In this document: positions 54,418 through 63,248 of the stretch, one piece after another
How the letters are laid out: each line of letters begins with the position of its first letter
Numbering within the stretch: position 1 is the first letter of the stretch
From: Rheinheimera mangrovi
GTDB taxonomy: Bacteria > Pseudomonadota > Gammaproteobacteria > Enterobacterales > Alteromonadaceae
Reading direction: 5' to 3'
NCBI RefSeq assembly: GCF_003990335.1
Contig: NZ_CP034683.1
Span: 1,688,501-1,752,500, forward strand
DNA length: 64,000 nt
Translations under genes and position numbers: made by a program
The notes under the pieces: model-generated
What the model was told of the DNA's origin: nothing
Database searches by the model: none
The model's input: the letters and a program-made list of their open reading frames with translations, nothing else

Positions 54418-56190
54418 ATGAAAAAACTCGCCCTTTCTCTGGCGTGCAGCTTTGTCTTTTCCGTTACTGCTGCCGACCACTTACCAGCTTTACCCGACTG
54501 GCAAGGCTCTACGTTAAGCCTGATTAAACCTGCACAACATCCTTGGGTTACTCCGGCTGAAGTGTCTGATTTGTCGGAAACGCCTGACTACGACACGACC
54601 ATCAAATTTCTGGAGCGACTGGCTGCCAGCACCCCTTTAATTAAGCTGGAAGTGATAGGCCAAAGTCCGCAGGGGCGTGCTATTTATCTGGTGAAGGCGG
54701 GTACTGATCCGGATATGATAGGAAGAGACAAAAAACCAGTGCTACTTGCACAAGCCGGTATTCACAGCGGTGAAATTGACGGCAAAGACGCTGGTTTAAT
54801 GTTATTGCGCGACATAGTGCATGGCGATAAAGCAGATTTATTAAAAGAGGTGAATCTGCTGTTTATTCCTATATTTTCGGTCGATGGCCATGAGCGTAGC
54901 GGTAAATACAATAGGATGAACCAGCGAGGTCCTGAATTACAGGGCTGGCGTGCTACTGCGCAAAACCTGAATTTAAACCGCGATTATATGAAAGCGGAAG
55001 CACCTGAAATGCAGGCGCTGCTGAAATTACTGAACAGCTATCAGCCGGATCTGTATCTGGATATTCATGTGACAGACGGTGAAGACTATCAGTACGACAT
55101 CACTTATGGTTTCAACGAACCTTTCGCTGCCTTAAGCCCTAATGCAGCCAGTTGGCTGGCCAGTAGCTACCGCGCTGAAATTGATCAGGCACTGACGGAA
55201 GCTGATCATATTCCTGGTCCGCTGGTTTTTGCTTACGACAGCTCGGATTTCAGTAAAGGTTTAGCTGGTTCTACGTCATCTCCACGTTTTTCCAATGGTT
55301 ATGGTGATGTACGGCATATTCCGACAGTGCTGGTAGAAAACCATAGTTTAAAACCTTATAAGCAGCGGGTTTTAGGCACTTATGTGCTACTGGAGCAAAG
55401 TTTAAAACTGTTGCAACAGCAGGGCACTGTGCTGAAGCTGGCGAAAAAAGCCGATGAAAATGCCCGGCCAGAGCGCCAGGTACTGGCCTGGAAAGCCAGT
55501 GAAACGCCAGACTATATTGCGTTTAAAGGGGTTGAAGCCGTTCAGAAAAAAGATGCGATCACTGGTGTGACTTATCAAACCTGGACAGGTAAGCCGCTGA
55601 ACTATGAACAATTGCCTGTGTATTGGGAAAAAGAGCCTGCCACTGAAATTGAAGTGCCTAAAGCCTACTGGATCCCACCAGAGCAACAAGAAGTGATCGC
55701 CAAGCTGGCGTTGCATGGCGTGCAATTTACCAGCTTAAAGTCACCCAAAACTATTCAGTTACAGCAACTTACTGCAACTTCGCATCAGTTTGCCAGCAAA
55801 CCTTTTGAAGGCCGTTTTGGCGTCAAAGCCGAGTTTAGCCGCAACTGGCAAAAAATCCGTTTGCCTGCTGGTTCAATCCGGGTCAGTACCGATCAGCCTT
55901 TAGGTGCTTTAGCTGTTGCATTACTGGAACCTACAGCGCCGGATTCTTTATTCAGCTGGGGTTATATGCCCGGTATGTTTGAGCGGGTAGAGTACTTTGA
56001 AACTTACGCTATAGTGCCGCTGATAGAAACTGCGCTGAAGCAGGATAAAAAGCTTAAAGCTGAATTTGACGAAGCGCTGAAACAGGATAAAAAACTGGCG
56101 GCTGATCCAGAGGCCAAGCTGCAATGGCTGTATCAGCGTTTGCCATACTATGACCAGCATTACCTGAAATACCCAATATTGATTGAGTGA
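54418..56190 (+). CDS. secreted M14-family zinc metallocarboxypeptidase
   Basis: A 590-residue protein with a signal peptide (MKKLALSLACSFVFSVTA-AD). The M14 domain (about 50-330) has the zinc motif HSGEIDG (H and E), the third ligand His in LYLDIHVTDG, and SVDGHERSGKYNR, which contributes substrate-binding Arg. A C-terminal region of about 250 residues is specific to this long subfamily. I chose ATG 54418; the frame is open 30 codons further upstream but lacks a signal sequence there. Exported peptidase, exact specificity unknown. Confidence 0.87.
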   Translation: MKKLALSLACSFVFSVTAADHLPALPDWQGSTLSLIKPAQHPWVTPAEVSDLSETPDYDTTIKFLERLAASTPLIKLEVIGQSPQGRAIYLVKAGTDPDMIGRDKKPVLLAQAGIHSGEIDGKDAGLMLLRDIVHGDKADLLKEVNLLFIPIFSVDGHERSGKYNRMNQRGPELQGWRATAQNLNLNRDYMKAEAPEMQALLKLLNSYQPDLYLDIHVTDGEDYQYDITYGFNEPFAALSPNAASWLASSYRAEIDQALTEADHIPGPLVFAYDSSDFSKGLAGSTSSPRFSNGYGDVRHIPTVLVENHSLKPYKQRVLGTYVLLEQSLKLLQQQGTVLKLAKKADENARPERQVLAWKASETPDYIAFKGVEAVQKKDAITGVTYQTWTGKPLNYEQLPVYWEKEPATEIEVPKAYWIPPEQQEVIAKLALHGVQFTSLKSPKTIQLQQLTATSHQFASKPFEGRFGVKAEFSRNWQKIRLPAGSIRVSTDQPLGALAVALLEPTAPDSLFSWGYMPGMFERVEYFETYAIVPLIETALKQDKKLKAEFDEALKQDKKLAADPEAKLQWLYQRLPYYDQHYLKYPILIE

Positions 56191-56193
56191 TGG

Positions 56194-56230
56194 GAAAGGG
56201 CAGAGTCTTGACTCTGCCCTTTCAGTTTTT
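56194..56230. terminator. bidirectional terminator between M14 peptidase and trpA
   Basis: GAAAGGGCAGAGTC, loop TT, GACTCTGCCCTTTC, then AGTTTTT: a perfect 14-bp dyad between the two converging stops, serving the + gene and the trp operon. Confidence 0.88.
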
Positions 56231-56239
56231 CGTTCTGAA

Positions 56240-57043
56240 CTAGAGCGTCGCCGCTTTCATACTGCTGACAAAGTCAAACAACTGCTGTTTGAGCTGCGCA
56301 GGTTCTGCCTGATACTTTTCAATAATTTGCACTATCGCCGAACCAGAGATAGCTCCTGCTGCGCCACTATCAATAGCTGCTTTGACATGTTCAGGTTTAG
56401 AGATACCAAAACCCAACAGCGTTGGCGCTGCATTGTATTCTTTTAACTGATTAATCAGCGTACTGGCGGGCATAGCGGCCTGAGTTTCAGTGCCTGTGAC
56501 ACCAGCACGACTCAGCAGATACGTATAACCACGGCCATAAGAGGCAAGTTCACGTAAGCTGTCGTCTGTGATGTTAGGCGGCGCGATAAAAATAGGCGCT
56601 ATCTCATGTGTCATCGCGGCGTTTCTGAATAACTTGCTTTCATGCAGAGGCACATCGGCAATCAGAATTGAGTCCACGCCAGCTTGCTGCGCCTGAAGAT
56701 AGAAGTTATCTACACCACGCGCCATTACCAGATTGCTGTACAGCAACAAGCCAATAGGAATGTCTTTGTTGTACTGACGAATACGGCCAATCAGCTCAAA
56801 ACACTGCGCCGGTGTGACACCAGCGGCTAAAGCGCGGATATTGGCGTTTTGGATCACAGGACCGTCCGCTATAGGGTCGGAAAACGGAATACCCAGCTCC
56901 AGTGCGTCGGCACCTGCGTCTATTAAAGTTTTGATAATGTCGAACGACAGCTCAAGACCCGGATCGCCCATAGTGACGAAAGGTACAAAAGCCCCTTGTT
57001 TGGCGGCGCTCAGGCGGCTGAATAACTGCTGATAACGTTGCAT
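56240..57043 (-). CDS. trpA: tryptophan synthase alpha subunit
   Basis: Cleaves indole-3-glycerol phosphate to indole and glyceraldehyde 3-phosphate. From ATG 57043 (AAGGAG upstream) it has 267 residues with catalytic E49 ([11 protein letters not shown]) and D60 in the standard positions, and [10 protein letters not shown] near the active-site loop. Last gene of the operon, ten bases after trpB. Confidence 0.97.
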   Translation of the reverse strand: MQRYQQLFSRLSAAKQGAFVPFVTMGDPGLELSFDIIKTLIDAGADALELGIPFSDPIADGPVIQNANIRALAAGVTPAQCFELIGRIRQYNKDIPIGLLLYSNLVMARGVDNFYLQAQQAGVDSILIADVPLHESKLFRNAAMTHEIAPIFIAPPNITDDSLRELASYGRGYTYLLSRAGVTGTETQAAMPASTLINQLKEYNAAPTLLGFGISKPEHVKAAIDSGAAGAISGSAIVQIIEKYQAEPAQLKQQLFDFVSSMKAATL

Positions 57044-57053
57044 AAAAATCTCC

Positions 57054-58271
57054 TTAGCTGCGCTCTGCCATGTTGTTTGGTTTGATATGGGCTTCGCCAA
57101 TAATTGAGTAGACGTGGTTTAAGTCTTTGTCACCACGACCTGATAAGTTCACTAACAGCACCAAAGGTTCTGTGGTAGCCGCCGCCATTTTCAGCGCATG
57201 AGCCAAAGCGTGAGAGCTTTCAAGAGCCGGGATAATGCCTTCAGATTTGGCCAGATGCTGGAACGCAGCTAAGGCTTCATCGTCGTTTATCGCCACATAT
57301 TCAGCGCGGCCTATGCTCTGCAGATAGGTATGCTGTGGGCCAACAGCCGGGTAGTCTAAACCTGCGGATACAGAATACGACTCTTCAATCTGACCATCCT
57401 GGGTTTGCATAATAGCGGTGTAAGCGCCGTGCAAAATACCAAAGCTGCCTGTGCTTAATGCCGCGCCATGCTGGTGGGTTTCAATGCCCATACCACCGGG
57501 TTCGACACCAATTAAACGTACGCCTTCTTCTTTAATAAAGTCAGCAAACATACCAATGGCGTTGGAGCCACCGCCGACACAAGCCAGCACTGCGTCTGGT
57601 AATTTGCCTTCAGCTTCGAGAATTTGTTGTTTGGCTTCTTCGCCAATCATTTTCTGGAATTCACGCACTATGGTCGGGAAAGGGTGAGGGCCAGCCGCAG
57701 TGCCTAATAAATAATGGCTGGTGGCATAACTGCCGGACCAGTCACGCATGGCTTCGTTGACAGCATCTTTTAAGGTGCCAGAACCTGCGGTCACAGGAAT
57801 AACAGTTGCGCCCATCAGCTTCATCCGGAAGACGTTCGGCTGCTGACGTTCTATGTCTTTGGCGCCCATGTAAATTTTGCAGTTCAGGCCTAATAAAGCA
57901 CAGGCGAGTGCTGTGGCTACACCGTGCTGACCAGCACCAGTTTCGGCAATGATATCTTTTTTGCCCATACGTTTTGCCAATAAAGCCTGGCCCAGCACCT
58001 GATTGGTTTTATGCGCGCCGCCATGCAATAAGTCTTCACGTTTTAAGTAAATTTTTGCCAGCGGGTTAGGTGATACATTGCGGCACAAGGTCAAAGGTGT
58101 TGGGCGACCGGCGTAGTCTTTCAGCAGCGCCTGGAATTCAGCGATAAAAGCTGGATCCTGCTGCGCATCGACAAAAGCCTGCTCCAGTTGCACTAATGCC
58201 GGGACCAGCAATTCAGGCACAAACATGCCACCAAAATCGCCAAAATAAGGGTTTAAGTTTAATTTAGTCAT
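57054..58271 (-). CDS. trpB: tryptophan synthase beta subunit
   Basis: PLP enzyme condensing indole with serine. 405 residues; PLP lysine K88 in HGGAHKTNQ, phosphate loop GGGSNAIG, and [10 protein letters not shown] with the catalytic Glu. It overlaps trpCF by eight bases. Confidence 0.98.
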   Translation of the reverse strand: MTKLNLNPYFGDFGGMFVPELLVPALVQLEQAFVDAQQDPAFIAEFQALLKDYAGRPTPLTLCRNVSPNPLAKIYLKREDLLHGGAHKTNQVLGQALLAKRMGKKDIIAETGAGQHGVATALACALLGLNCKIYMGAKDIERQQPNVFRMKLMGATVIPVTAGSGTLKDAVNEAMRDWSGSYATSHYLLGTAAGPHPFPTIVREFQKMIGEEAKQQILEAEGKLPDAVLACVGGGSNAIGMFADFIKEEGVRLIGVEPGGMGIETHQHGAALSTGSFGILHGAYTAIMQTQDGQIEESYSVSAGLDYPAVGPQHTYLQSIGRAEYVAINDDEALAAFQHLAKSEGIIPALESSHALAHALKMAAATTEPLVLLVNLSGRGDKDLNHVYSIIGEAHIKPNNMAERS

Positions 58272-59646
58272 GACTGAATTCTCTGATATTCACAAAAGCG
58301 TGTTGAATTTTGCCCGCATCTTTGAAGCCGGGAGCGGATTCGAGGCCTGAATTAAGATCCACGGCCAAAACCTGATGTTTAAGTGCTGCAACGACATTGT
58401 CCGGATTTAAACCGCCGGCCAGCATCACTTTTTTATCCAGCAGTTGTTCGTCTAATAATTGCCAGTCAAATTGCTCACCTGTGCCACCAGCTTGCTGTGG
58501 ATGATAAGCATCCAGTAAATAACGGTCGGCATAACGGGTCAGTTCAGGCAACTTGTGCTGCACTCTGTAGGCTTTCCAAATCTCTGTGGTTTTAGGCAAT
58601 AAAGGCCGCAGTTTTTGTAGATACAAGTCGGACTCATCCCCATGCAGCTGCACTGCTGCCAGTTTTAAATCCCGCGCTATGGCAGCCACAGTATCTACAG
58701 CTTCATCGACAAAAACGCCGACATAATGCAAAGCTGGTGCGCCTTGTTGCACAGCTTTGGCTTGTTCCACTGTAACGCAACGTGGAGATTTTGGATAAAA
58801 AATCAGACCGCCAAAATAAGCGCCATGGTCATACACGGCTTTACTGTCTTGGGCGCGGGTTAAACCACAGACTTTATGTTCGCCCCGGATCAGTGATCGG
58901 CAGGCATTGGCTAAGTCGTGTTGTGCCATTAACGAGCTGCCCACCAGATAAGCATCAGCCACTTTGGCCAACTGCCGTACCTGCTGCGAGCTGTAAATGC
59001 CTGATTCGGATACGATAGTAATACCTTCAGGGATCAGGCGCGCCAGCTTAAAACTGGTTTCTAAGTTGGTATCCAGCGTCCGCAAGTCGCGGTTATTAAT
59101 GCCAATCAGCTCTGCACCTAAAGCCACAGCCCTTAGGGTTTCTGACTCGTTACTGACTTCGGTCAGTATGGTCAGATTTAAGCTTTCGGCGACAGCGGCC
59201 AGCTCCAGATACTCCAGATCGTTCAGCACAGATAACATCAGCAGCACGGCGTCTGAACCCTGCAAACGGCCGAGGTAAATCTGGTAGGGGTCGATAATAA
59301 AGTCTTTATGCAGCAAAGGCTGGTTTACTTTGGCCCGCACTTTCGCCAGATAGTCGTAGCTGCCCTGAAAAAACTTTTCGTCGGTCAGCACAGAAATACA
59401 GTCGGCGTATTGACTGTAAGCGGCACAAATTTCGTCTAAATCAAAAGGGCTGCGAATTAAACCTTTGGAAGGTGAAGCTTTTTTGCATTCCAGAATAAAA
59501 CGTGGGCCTTTTTGCTGCAGGGCTTTGAGGAAATTACGCTGGCTGGGTTGCACCAGCTGCTGAAACTGCGCCAGTGGCAGCTGTTGCTTGCGCGCTGCCA
59601 CTTCCAGTTTTTTGTGATCGATAATAGTGGTTAACACATTAGCCAT
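58264..59646 (-). CDS. trpCF: indole-3-glycerol phosphate synthase / phosphoribosylanthranilate isomerase fusion
   Basis: Bifunctional enzyme of 460 residues as in E. coli. Residues about 1-255 are the TrpC barrel ([37 protein letters not shown]-type VSESGIYS), and about 256-460 the TrpF barrel ([45 protein letters not shown]). It overlaps trpD by eight bases. Confidence 0.97.
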   Translation of the reverse strand: MANVLTTIIDHKKLEVAARKQQLPLAQFQQLVQPSQRNFLKALQQKGPRFILECKKASPSKGLIRSPFDLDEICAAYSQYADCISVLTDEKFFQGSYDYLAKVRAKVNQPLLHKDFIIDPYQIYLGRLQGSDAVLLMLSVLNDLEYLELAAVAESLNLTILTEVSNESETLRAVALGAELIGINNRDLRTLDTNLETSFKLARLIPEGITIVSESGIYSSQQVRQLAKVADAYLVGSSLMAQHDLANACRSLIRGEHKVCGLTRAQDSKAVYDHGAYFGGLIFYPKSPRCVTVEQAKAVQQGAPALHYVGVFVDEAVDTVAAIARDLKLAAVQLHGDESDLYLQKLRPLLPKTTEIWKAYRVQHKLPELTRYADRYLLDAYHPQQAGGTGEQFDWQLLDEQLLDKKVMLAGGLNPDNVVAALKHQVLAVDLNSGLESAPGFKDAGKIQHAFVNIREFSHD

Positions 59647-60661
59647 GACTAAGTTCCCTTAACTGCGTCAATGTCGAAAATGCCTGACCTGAAGCTAAAT
59701 GTTCAAGTACAGCTGCGGTCTGTTGTTTTAAATCTGAGCCTTTTGCTGTGATCTGCAGCATGGCCGCTACATTAGCTGCAACTGCCTGATTATGCGCCTC
59801 TTTACCCTGGCCTTGTAAAATAGCCAAGGTAGCTTTGGCGTTGTCGGCCGGGCTGCCACCTGCAAGTTCAGACAAACTGACTGTGGCTAAACCAAAATCA
59901 GCTGGGGTCAGTTCAAAGTGTTCAATGGCGCCTGTTGCAGTCACAGCGCTGACTTTGGTGGCTCCATGCAACGCAATTTCATCACAACCACTGCCATGCA
60001 CCACCCAGGCGGCTTTAACGCCCAGTTGCTGCAGCGCCTGCGCCATCACGCCGGTTAAAGCCGGGTCGTACACGCCAAGCAACTGATAATCAGGTTTGGC
60101 CGGGTTGATCAGCGGACCTAACAAATTAAAAATGGTGCGGCTTTTCAGTGCTGTACGTACCGGCATCGCATGCTTAATGCCGGCATGATACAAAGGCGCA
60201 AATAAGAAACTGCTGTTGCATTGGCTTAAGGCATTGGCTGCGGTAGCCGGGCTCATTTGGATATTGATGCCTAATTGCTCCAGCAAGTCGGCTGAACCTG
60301 ACTGAGAGGATACGCTTCTGTTGCCATGTTTGGCCACTGGCAATCCCATACTGGCGGCAACCAGAGCCGCTGTGCTGGAGATATTAATGGTGTTGGAGCC
60401 GTCACCTCCTGTGCCACAACAATCTATAGCGCCAGCCACAGTAGCGGGAAATGTGGCTGCGGCAGAGCGCATGGCAGCCGCAGCTCCGGCAATTTCTTCG
60501 GCCTTTTCGCCACGCATTTTCAGTGCAACCAGCAGGGCTGTCAGTAATACAGGCTCCACTTCACCTTTGACCACAGCGCTGAAAAACTGGTGGCTTTGCT
60601 CAAAAGACAAAGTTTCGCCTTTTAAGCTTTGTTGCACCAAAGCTAAAATCGATTGGCTCAT
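59639..60661 (-). CDS. trpD: anthranilate phosphoribosyltransferase
   Basis: Transfers phosphoribosyl from PRPP to anthranilate. 340 residues with the PRPP loop CCGTGGDGSNTINIS, KHGNRSVSSQSGSADLLE and RTIFNLLGPLINP. It is a stand-alone TrpD, not fused to TrpG as in E. coli. It overlaps trpG by four bases. Confidence 0.97.
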   Translation of the reverse strand: MSQSILALVQQSLKGETLSFEQSHQFFSAVVKGEVEPVLLTALLVALKMRGEKAEEIAGAAAAMRSAAATFPATVAGAIDCCGTGGDGSNTINISSTAALVAASMGLPVAKHGNRSVSSQSGSADLLEQLGINIQMSPATAANALSQCNSSFLFAPLYHAGIKHAMPVRTALKSRTIFNLLGPLINPAKPDYQLLGVYDPALTGVMAQALQQLGVKAAWVVHGSGCDEIALHGATKVSAVTATGAIEHFELTPADFGLATVSLSELAGGSPADNAKATLAILQGQGKEAHNQAVAANVAAMLQITAKGSDLKQQTAAVLEHLASGQAFSTLTQLRELSHG

Positions 60662-61257
60662 AAGGCTGCTCCCTGGCTTTGCATTAAGTAGTCCAGACTC
60701 TGTTTTAACAAAGGTTTACCTAAGGTAGTCAGAATAGATTCCGGATGGAATTGGTAACCCAAAGCTTTGTGCTCTTCGTGCACTATCGCCATAGGAATAT
60801 GCTGATAGCTGGCAATGACCTGTAAGGAATCCGGCACTTCGGTGGCCATTAATGAGTGATAACGCGCTACCGGGAACTGTTTAGGTAAGGTACCAAACAC
60901 CTGGTGATCCGAAAGTGAAATTATAGAAGTTTTACCGTGCACAGTTTCACCGGCCCGGCCGACCACACCACCATAATGCTCCACCAAGGCTTGATGACCC
61001 AAACAAATGCCCAGCATGGGGAATTTGCCAGCACAAAGCGAAATCAGTGCAGGCATAGAGCCGGCTTCTGCCGGAGCGCCAGGGCCAGGCGATAACAGCA
61101 GTACCACAGGCTGTTGTTCCTGCTGCATTTTTTCGAAGATATAGGCAGCTGGCACCGTATTGCGGTACAGCTTTAAGCTAAAACCTAACTGTGCGACTTC
61201 ATCCACCAGGTTGTAGCTAAAGGAGTCTAAATTATCTAAAAGGTACACAACGCTCAT
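60658..61257 (-). CDS. trpG: anthranilate synthase glutamine amidotransferase component
   Basis: Class I glutaminase of 199 residues: LLDNLDSFSYNL opening, LLLSPGPGAP, nucleophile C85 in GICLGHQAL, and the His/Glu pair in YQFHPESIL. It feeds ammonia to TrpE; ATGA overlap with trpE couples their synthesis. Confidence 0.97.
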   Translation of the reverse strand: MSVVYLLDNLDSFSYNLVDEVAQLGFSLKLYRNTVPAAYIFEKMQQEQQPVVLLLSPGPGAPAEAGSMPALISLCAGKFPMLGICLGHQALVEHYGGVVGRAGETVHGKTSIISLSDHQVFGTLPKQFPVARYHSLMATEVPDSLQVIASYQHIPMAIVHEEHKALGYQFHPESILTTLGKPLLKQSLDYLMQSQGAAL

Positions 61258-62837
61258 ACGGCAGCTCCTGCAGATTGAATAGCGTTAATGACAGCCTGAG
61301 CTTTGCTGCGGGTTTCGTCGGCTTCGGCTTGCGCTACGCTGTCGTACACCACACCGGCACCGGCCTGAATATAAGCTGTGCCTTGTTGAACATAAGCAGA
61401 ACGAATCACGATGCAGCTGTCAAAATCGCCATTGCCAGCTAAATAACCTACAGCGCCACCATAACTGCCACGGCGTTTTTTCTCGACACCCCGAATCAGT
61501 TCGGCAGCCCGCACTTTAGGTGCGCCGACTAAGGTGCCCATATTCATACAGGCCTGATAGGCATGCAAAGCGTCCAGCTCTGGTTTTAAGGTACCAACCA
61601 CACGCGAGACTAAATGCATGACATAAGAGTAACGGTCGACCTTTAACAGCTCTTTGACATAACGACTGCCAGGTACACTGATACGGGCTACGTCGTTACG
61701 GGCTAAATCGACCAACATTAAATGTTCGGCTTTTTCTTTTTCGTCCTGACGCAGTTCCAGTTCGATGCGGCTGTCCAGATCGCGATCTATAGTGCCGTTG
61801 GCCGCAAAACCACGGCGGCGGGTGCCCGCTATAGGATAAATCTCCACTTGGGCTGTTTTGGCTTCGTATTTCAAAGCGGATTCAGGCGAGGCACCAAACA
61901 GGCTGAAATTTCTGTCCTGCAGGTAAAACATATAAGGGCTGGGGTTTTGCTGTTTCAGTTTGGCGTAAGCCGCTTGCGGATCAGGGCAGGGCAGACTGAA
62001 ACAACGGGATGGCACCACCTGAAACACGTCACCCGCCACAATATTCTGTTTTAAGGCTTCAACCTGTGCGACAAAGTCGGCGTCGCTGATATCGACTTTA
62101 ACTTCAGCTTTTGCCGCTGGTTCTGCTGCCTGAGTTGTGGTCTCAGCTGCATGCTGCAACAACTGCTGTAGTTCAGACAAGCGCTGGCCAATGACAAAAT
62201 ACTGCTGCTGGGCTGCCGCGCCACAAAATACATTACCAATAAGGCGGCTGTTGTTGGCCTGATGATCCACCACTAATAAGGTTTCAGCCAGATAAAACAG
62301 GTAGTCAGGGCATTGGTTTTCTGCGGTCGGCACTTGAGGTAAGTCTTCGACCATGGCGACTAAATCGTAACCAATCACACCGCCTAAAAAGATCGCCAAA
62401 GGCTCGTCGCTGTTGTTCTGCAGTTGTTGTTGCAGTAAACGCAAAACAGTCAGTGAGTTCGGTAGCAATAAGCGGCTTTCTTCGTCAAGCAGTGGGTCGG
62501 CTTTGGCAAACTGTACTCTGAGTTGGTTGGATGACAAATCAAGTTCTGCTTTGCCTTGCAGCAAAGACGCCAGATAAGGCAGTAAGGTTTTGCCGTTGTC
62601 GGTTAAGGCTTCCACCTGAACCTGCAAGCCATTGCATTCAATACGCAAAGCCGCGTCAATTAACATCAGGCTTTTTAAACTGTTCTTACTGTCTATTTCT
62701 GCCGATTCAAGTAACAACGCCATTTGGCCCTGGCTGGTTAAGGCTCTGAAGCTTTGCAGCGGATCGGGCTGAATGCTCAGGGTCTGACTGAAGCTGGCCA
62801 CTTGTCCTGTGGTGGTAGTTATTTGCTGTAAGTTCAT
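61254..62837 (-). CDS. trpE: anthranilate synthase component I
   Basis: Converts chorismate to anthranilate. 527 residues; the tryptophan feedback-binding motif LLESAEIDSK is at 42-51, and the chorismate-binding C-terminal domain has the PIAGTRRRG, DLARNDVARI and GAPKVRAAELI signatures. First structural gene of trpEGDCFBA, preceded by a two-stage leader region. Confidence 0.97.
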   Translation of the reverse strand: MNLQQITTTTGQVASFSQTLSIQPDPLQSFRALTSQGQMALLLESAEIDSKNSLKSLMLIDAALRIECNGLQVQVEALTDNGKTLLPYLASLLQGKAELDLSSNQLRVQFAKADPLLDEESRLLLPNSLTVLRLLQQQLQNNSDEPLAIFLGGVIGYDLVAMVEDLPQVPTAENQCPDYLFYLAETLLVVDHQANNSRLIGNVFCGAAAQQQYFVIGQRLSELQQLLQHAAETTTQAAEPAAKAEVKVDISDADFVAQVEALKQNIVAGDVFQVVPSRCFSLPCPDPQAAYAKLKQQNPSPYMFYLQDRNFSLFGASPESALKYEAKTAQVEIYPIAGTRRRGFAANGTIDRDLDSRIELELRQDEKEKAEHLMLVDLARNDVARISVPGSRYVKELLKVDRYSYVMHLVSRVVGTLKPELDALHAYQACMNMGTLVGAPKVRAAELIRGVEKKRRGSYGGAVGYLAGNGDFDSCIVIRSAYVQQGTAYIQAGAGVVYDSVAQAEADETRSKAQAVINAIQSAGAAV

Positions 62838-62854
62838 GGTTTTCCTAAATTCCT

Positions 62855-62887
62855 AAAACAATAAAGCCCGCATCAAGCGGGCTTTTT
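62855..62887 (-). terminator. trp attenuator terminator 2 (proximal to trpE)
   Basis: Minus strand: AAAGCCCGC, loop TTGAT, GCGGGCTTT, then ATTGTTTTAG. AGCGGGC at the trpL2 stop (62914-62920) is perfectly complementary to GCCCGCT in the 5' arm, giving a 7-bp antiterminator alternative. Confidence 0.85.
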
Positions 62888-62896
62888 GGCTGTATT

Positions 62897-62913
62897 CGGA
62901 CAATAGTTGTCCG
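62897..62913. repeat. hairpin between trpL2 and its terminator
   Basis: CGGACAA, loop TAG, TTGTCCG (7-bp perfect dyad). In the leader RNA it could be a pause or spacer hairpin competing with the antiterminator. Confidence 0.6.
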
Positions 62914-62918
62914 GCCCG

Positions 62919-62969
62919 CTAAACAGGAAGTCGCCACCAGTGCCAACGTGTTACTTGAGAATTCATCAT
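62919..62969 (-). CDS. trpL: trp leader peptide 2
   Basis: A 16-codon reading frame MMNSQVTRWHWWRLPV with three Trp codons in four positions, AGGA seven bases upstream of the first of two adjacent ATGs, and the stop just before the antiterminator arm. This is the classical arrangement for ribosome-stalling attenuation by charged tRNA-Trp. It lies about 80 bases upstream of trpE. Confidence 0.85.
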   Translation of the reverse strand: MMNSQVTRWHWWRLPV

Positions 62970-63007
62970 TGTTTTTCCTGTAGTTAAATTTTCATCAGTC
63001 CAGAAAC

Positions 63008-63036
63008 AAAAAAGCCCGCATCTTTCGAAACGGGCC
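63008..63036 (-). terminator. trp attenuator terminator 1 (distal)
   Basis: Minus strand: AGGCCCG, 12-base loop containing TTTCGAAA, CGGGCTT, then TTTTG. AACGGG just after the trpL1 stop (63067-63072) is complementary to CCCGTT overlapping the 5' arm, a possible 6-bp antiterminator. Confidence 0.75.
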
Positions 63037-63072
63037 TGGTTTTATAGCGAATACAACGCCTCCACACACCCG

Positions 63073-63126
63073 TTAAGGAGTATGCCACCACCAAATGTGA
63101 GTTTGAGTTGTTGTTTGAAATTGCAT
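63073..63126 (-). CDS. trp leader peptide 1 (additional, distal)
   Basis: A 17-codon reading frame MQFQTTTQTHIWWWHTP with three consecutive Trp codons, an in-frame stop two codons before its ATG, and a terminator hairpin after it. No strong Shine-Dalgarno is visible. The WWW run so near trpE, plus its own terminator, makes a second, upstream attenuator peptide the best explanation. Confidence 0.75.
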   Translation of the reverse strand: MQFQTTTQTHIWWWHTP

Positions 63127-63169
63127 TGGCTATAAACCCGCTGTTAGTAAGTCGCTCTGAAAACGCCTC

Positions 63170-63199
63170 TATAAAACCCTGAAATCAAATGGCCGTCAA
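63170..63199 (-). promoter_or_regulatory. predicted trp operon promoter
   Basis: Minus strand: TTGACG (63194-63199), 18-base spacer, TTTATA (63170-63175), about 44 bases upstream of the first leader ATG. I see no clear TrpR operator palindrome, so control may rest mainly on attenuation. Confidence 0.55.
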
Positions 63200-63248
63200 G
63201 CGCTGTTTGGTTATAAGTCCAAAAAAAACCATATAAGCGGATAGATGG

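Larger units (their letters stand above)
62838..63248 (-). other. trp operon leader region with two successive attenuator units
   Basis: This 411-bp gap holds, in transcription order on the minus strand: a promoter (63170-63199), a first Trp-rich leader peptide (63073-63126), a terminator-like hairpin with six T (63008-63036), a second Trp-rich leader peptide (62919-62969) and a second terminator (62855-62887), then trpE. Each unit has a potential antiterminator pairing just after the leader stop. Confidence 0.8.

Noticed and set aside
54232..54480. 82-codon minus-strand reading frame upstream of the M14 peptidase
   Set aside because: It is antisense to the signal-peptide region of the peptidase and has no recognisable features.
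56041..56100. Short coding repeat (QDKKL-like segment) near the M14 peptidase C-terminus
   Set aside because: Two short similar stretches only, well within a normal charged helix; not worth a repeat call.
63130..63170. Possible TrpR operator near ACTTACTAAC before the first leader peptide
   Set aside because: It is not palindromic and does not fit the CTAGTNNACTAG pattern, so I do not call an operator.
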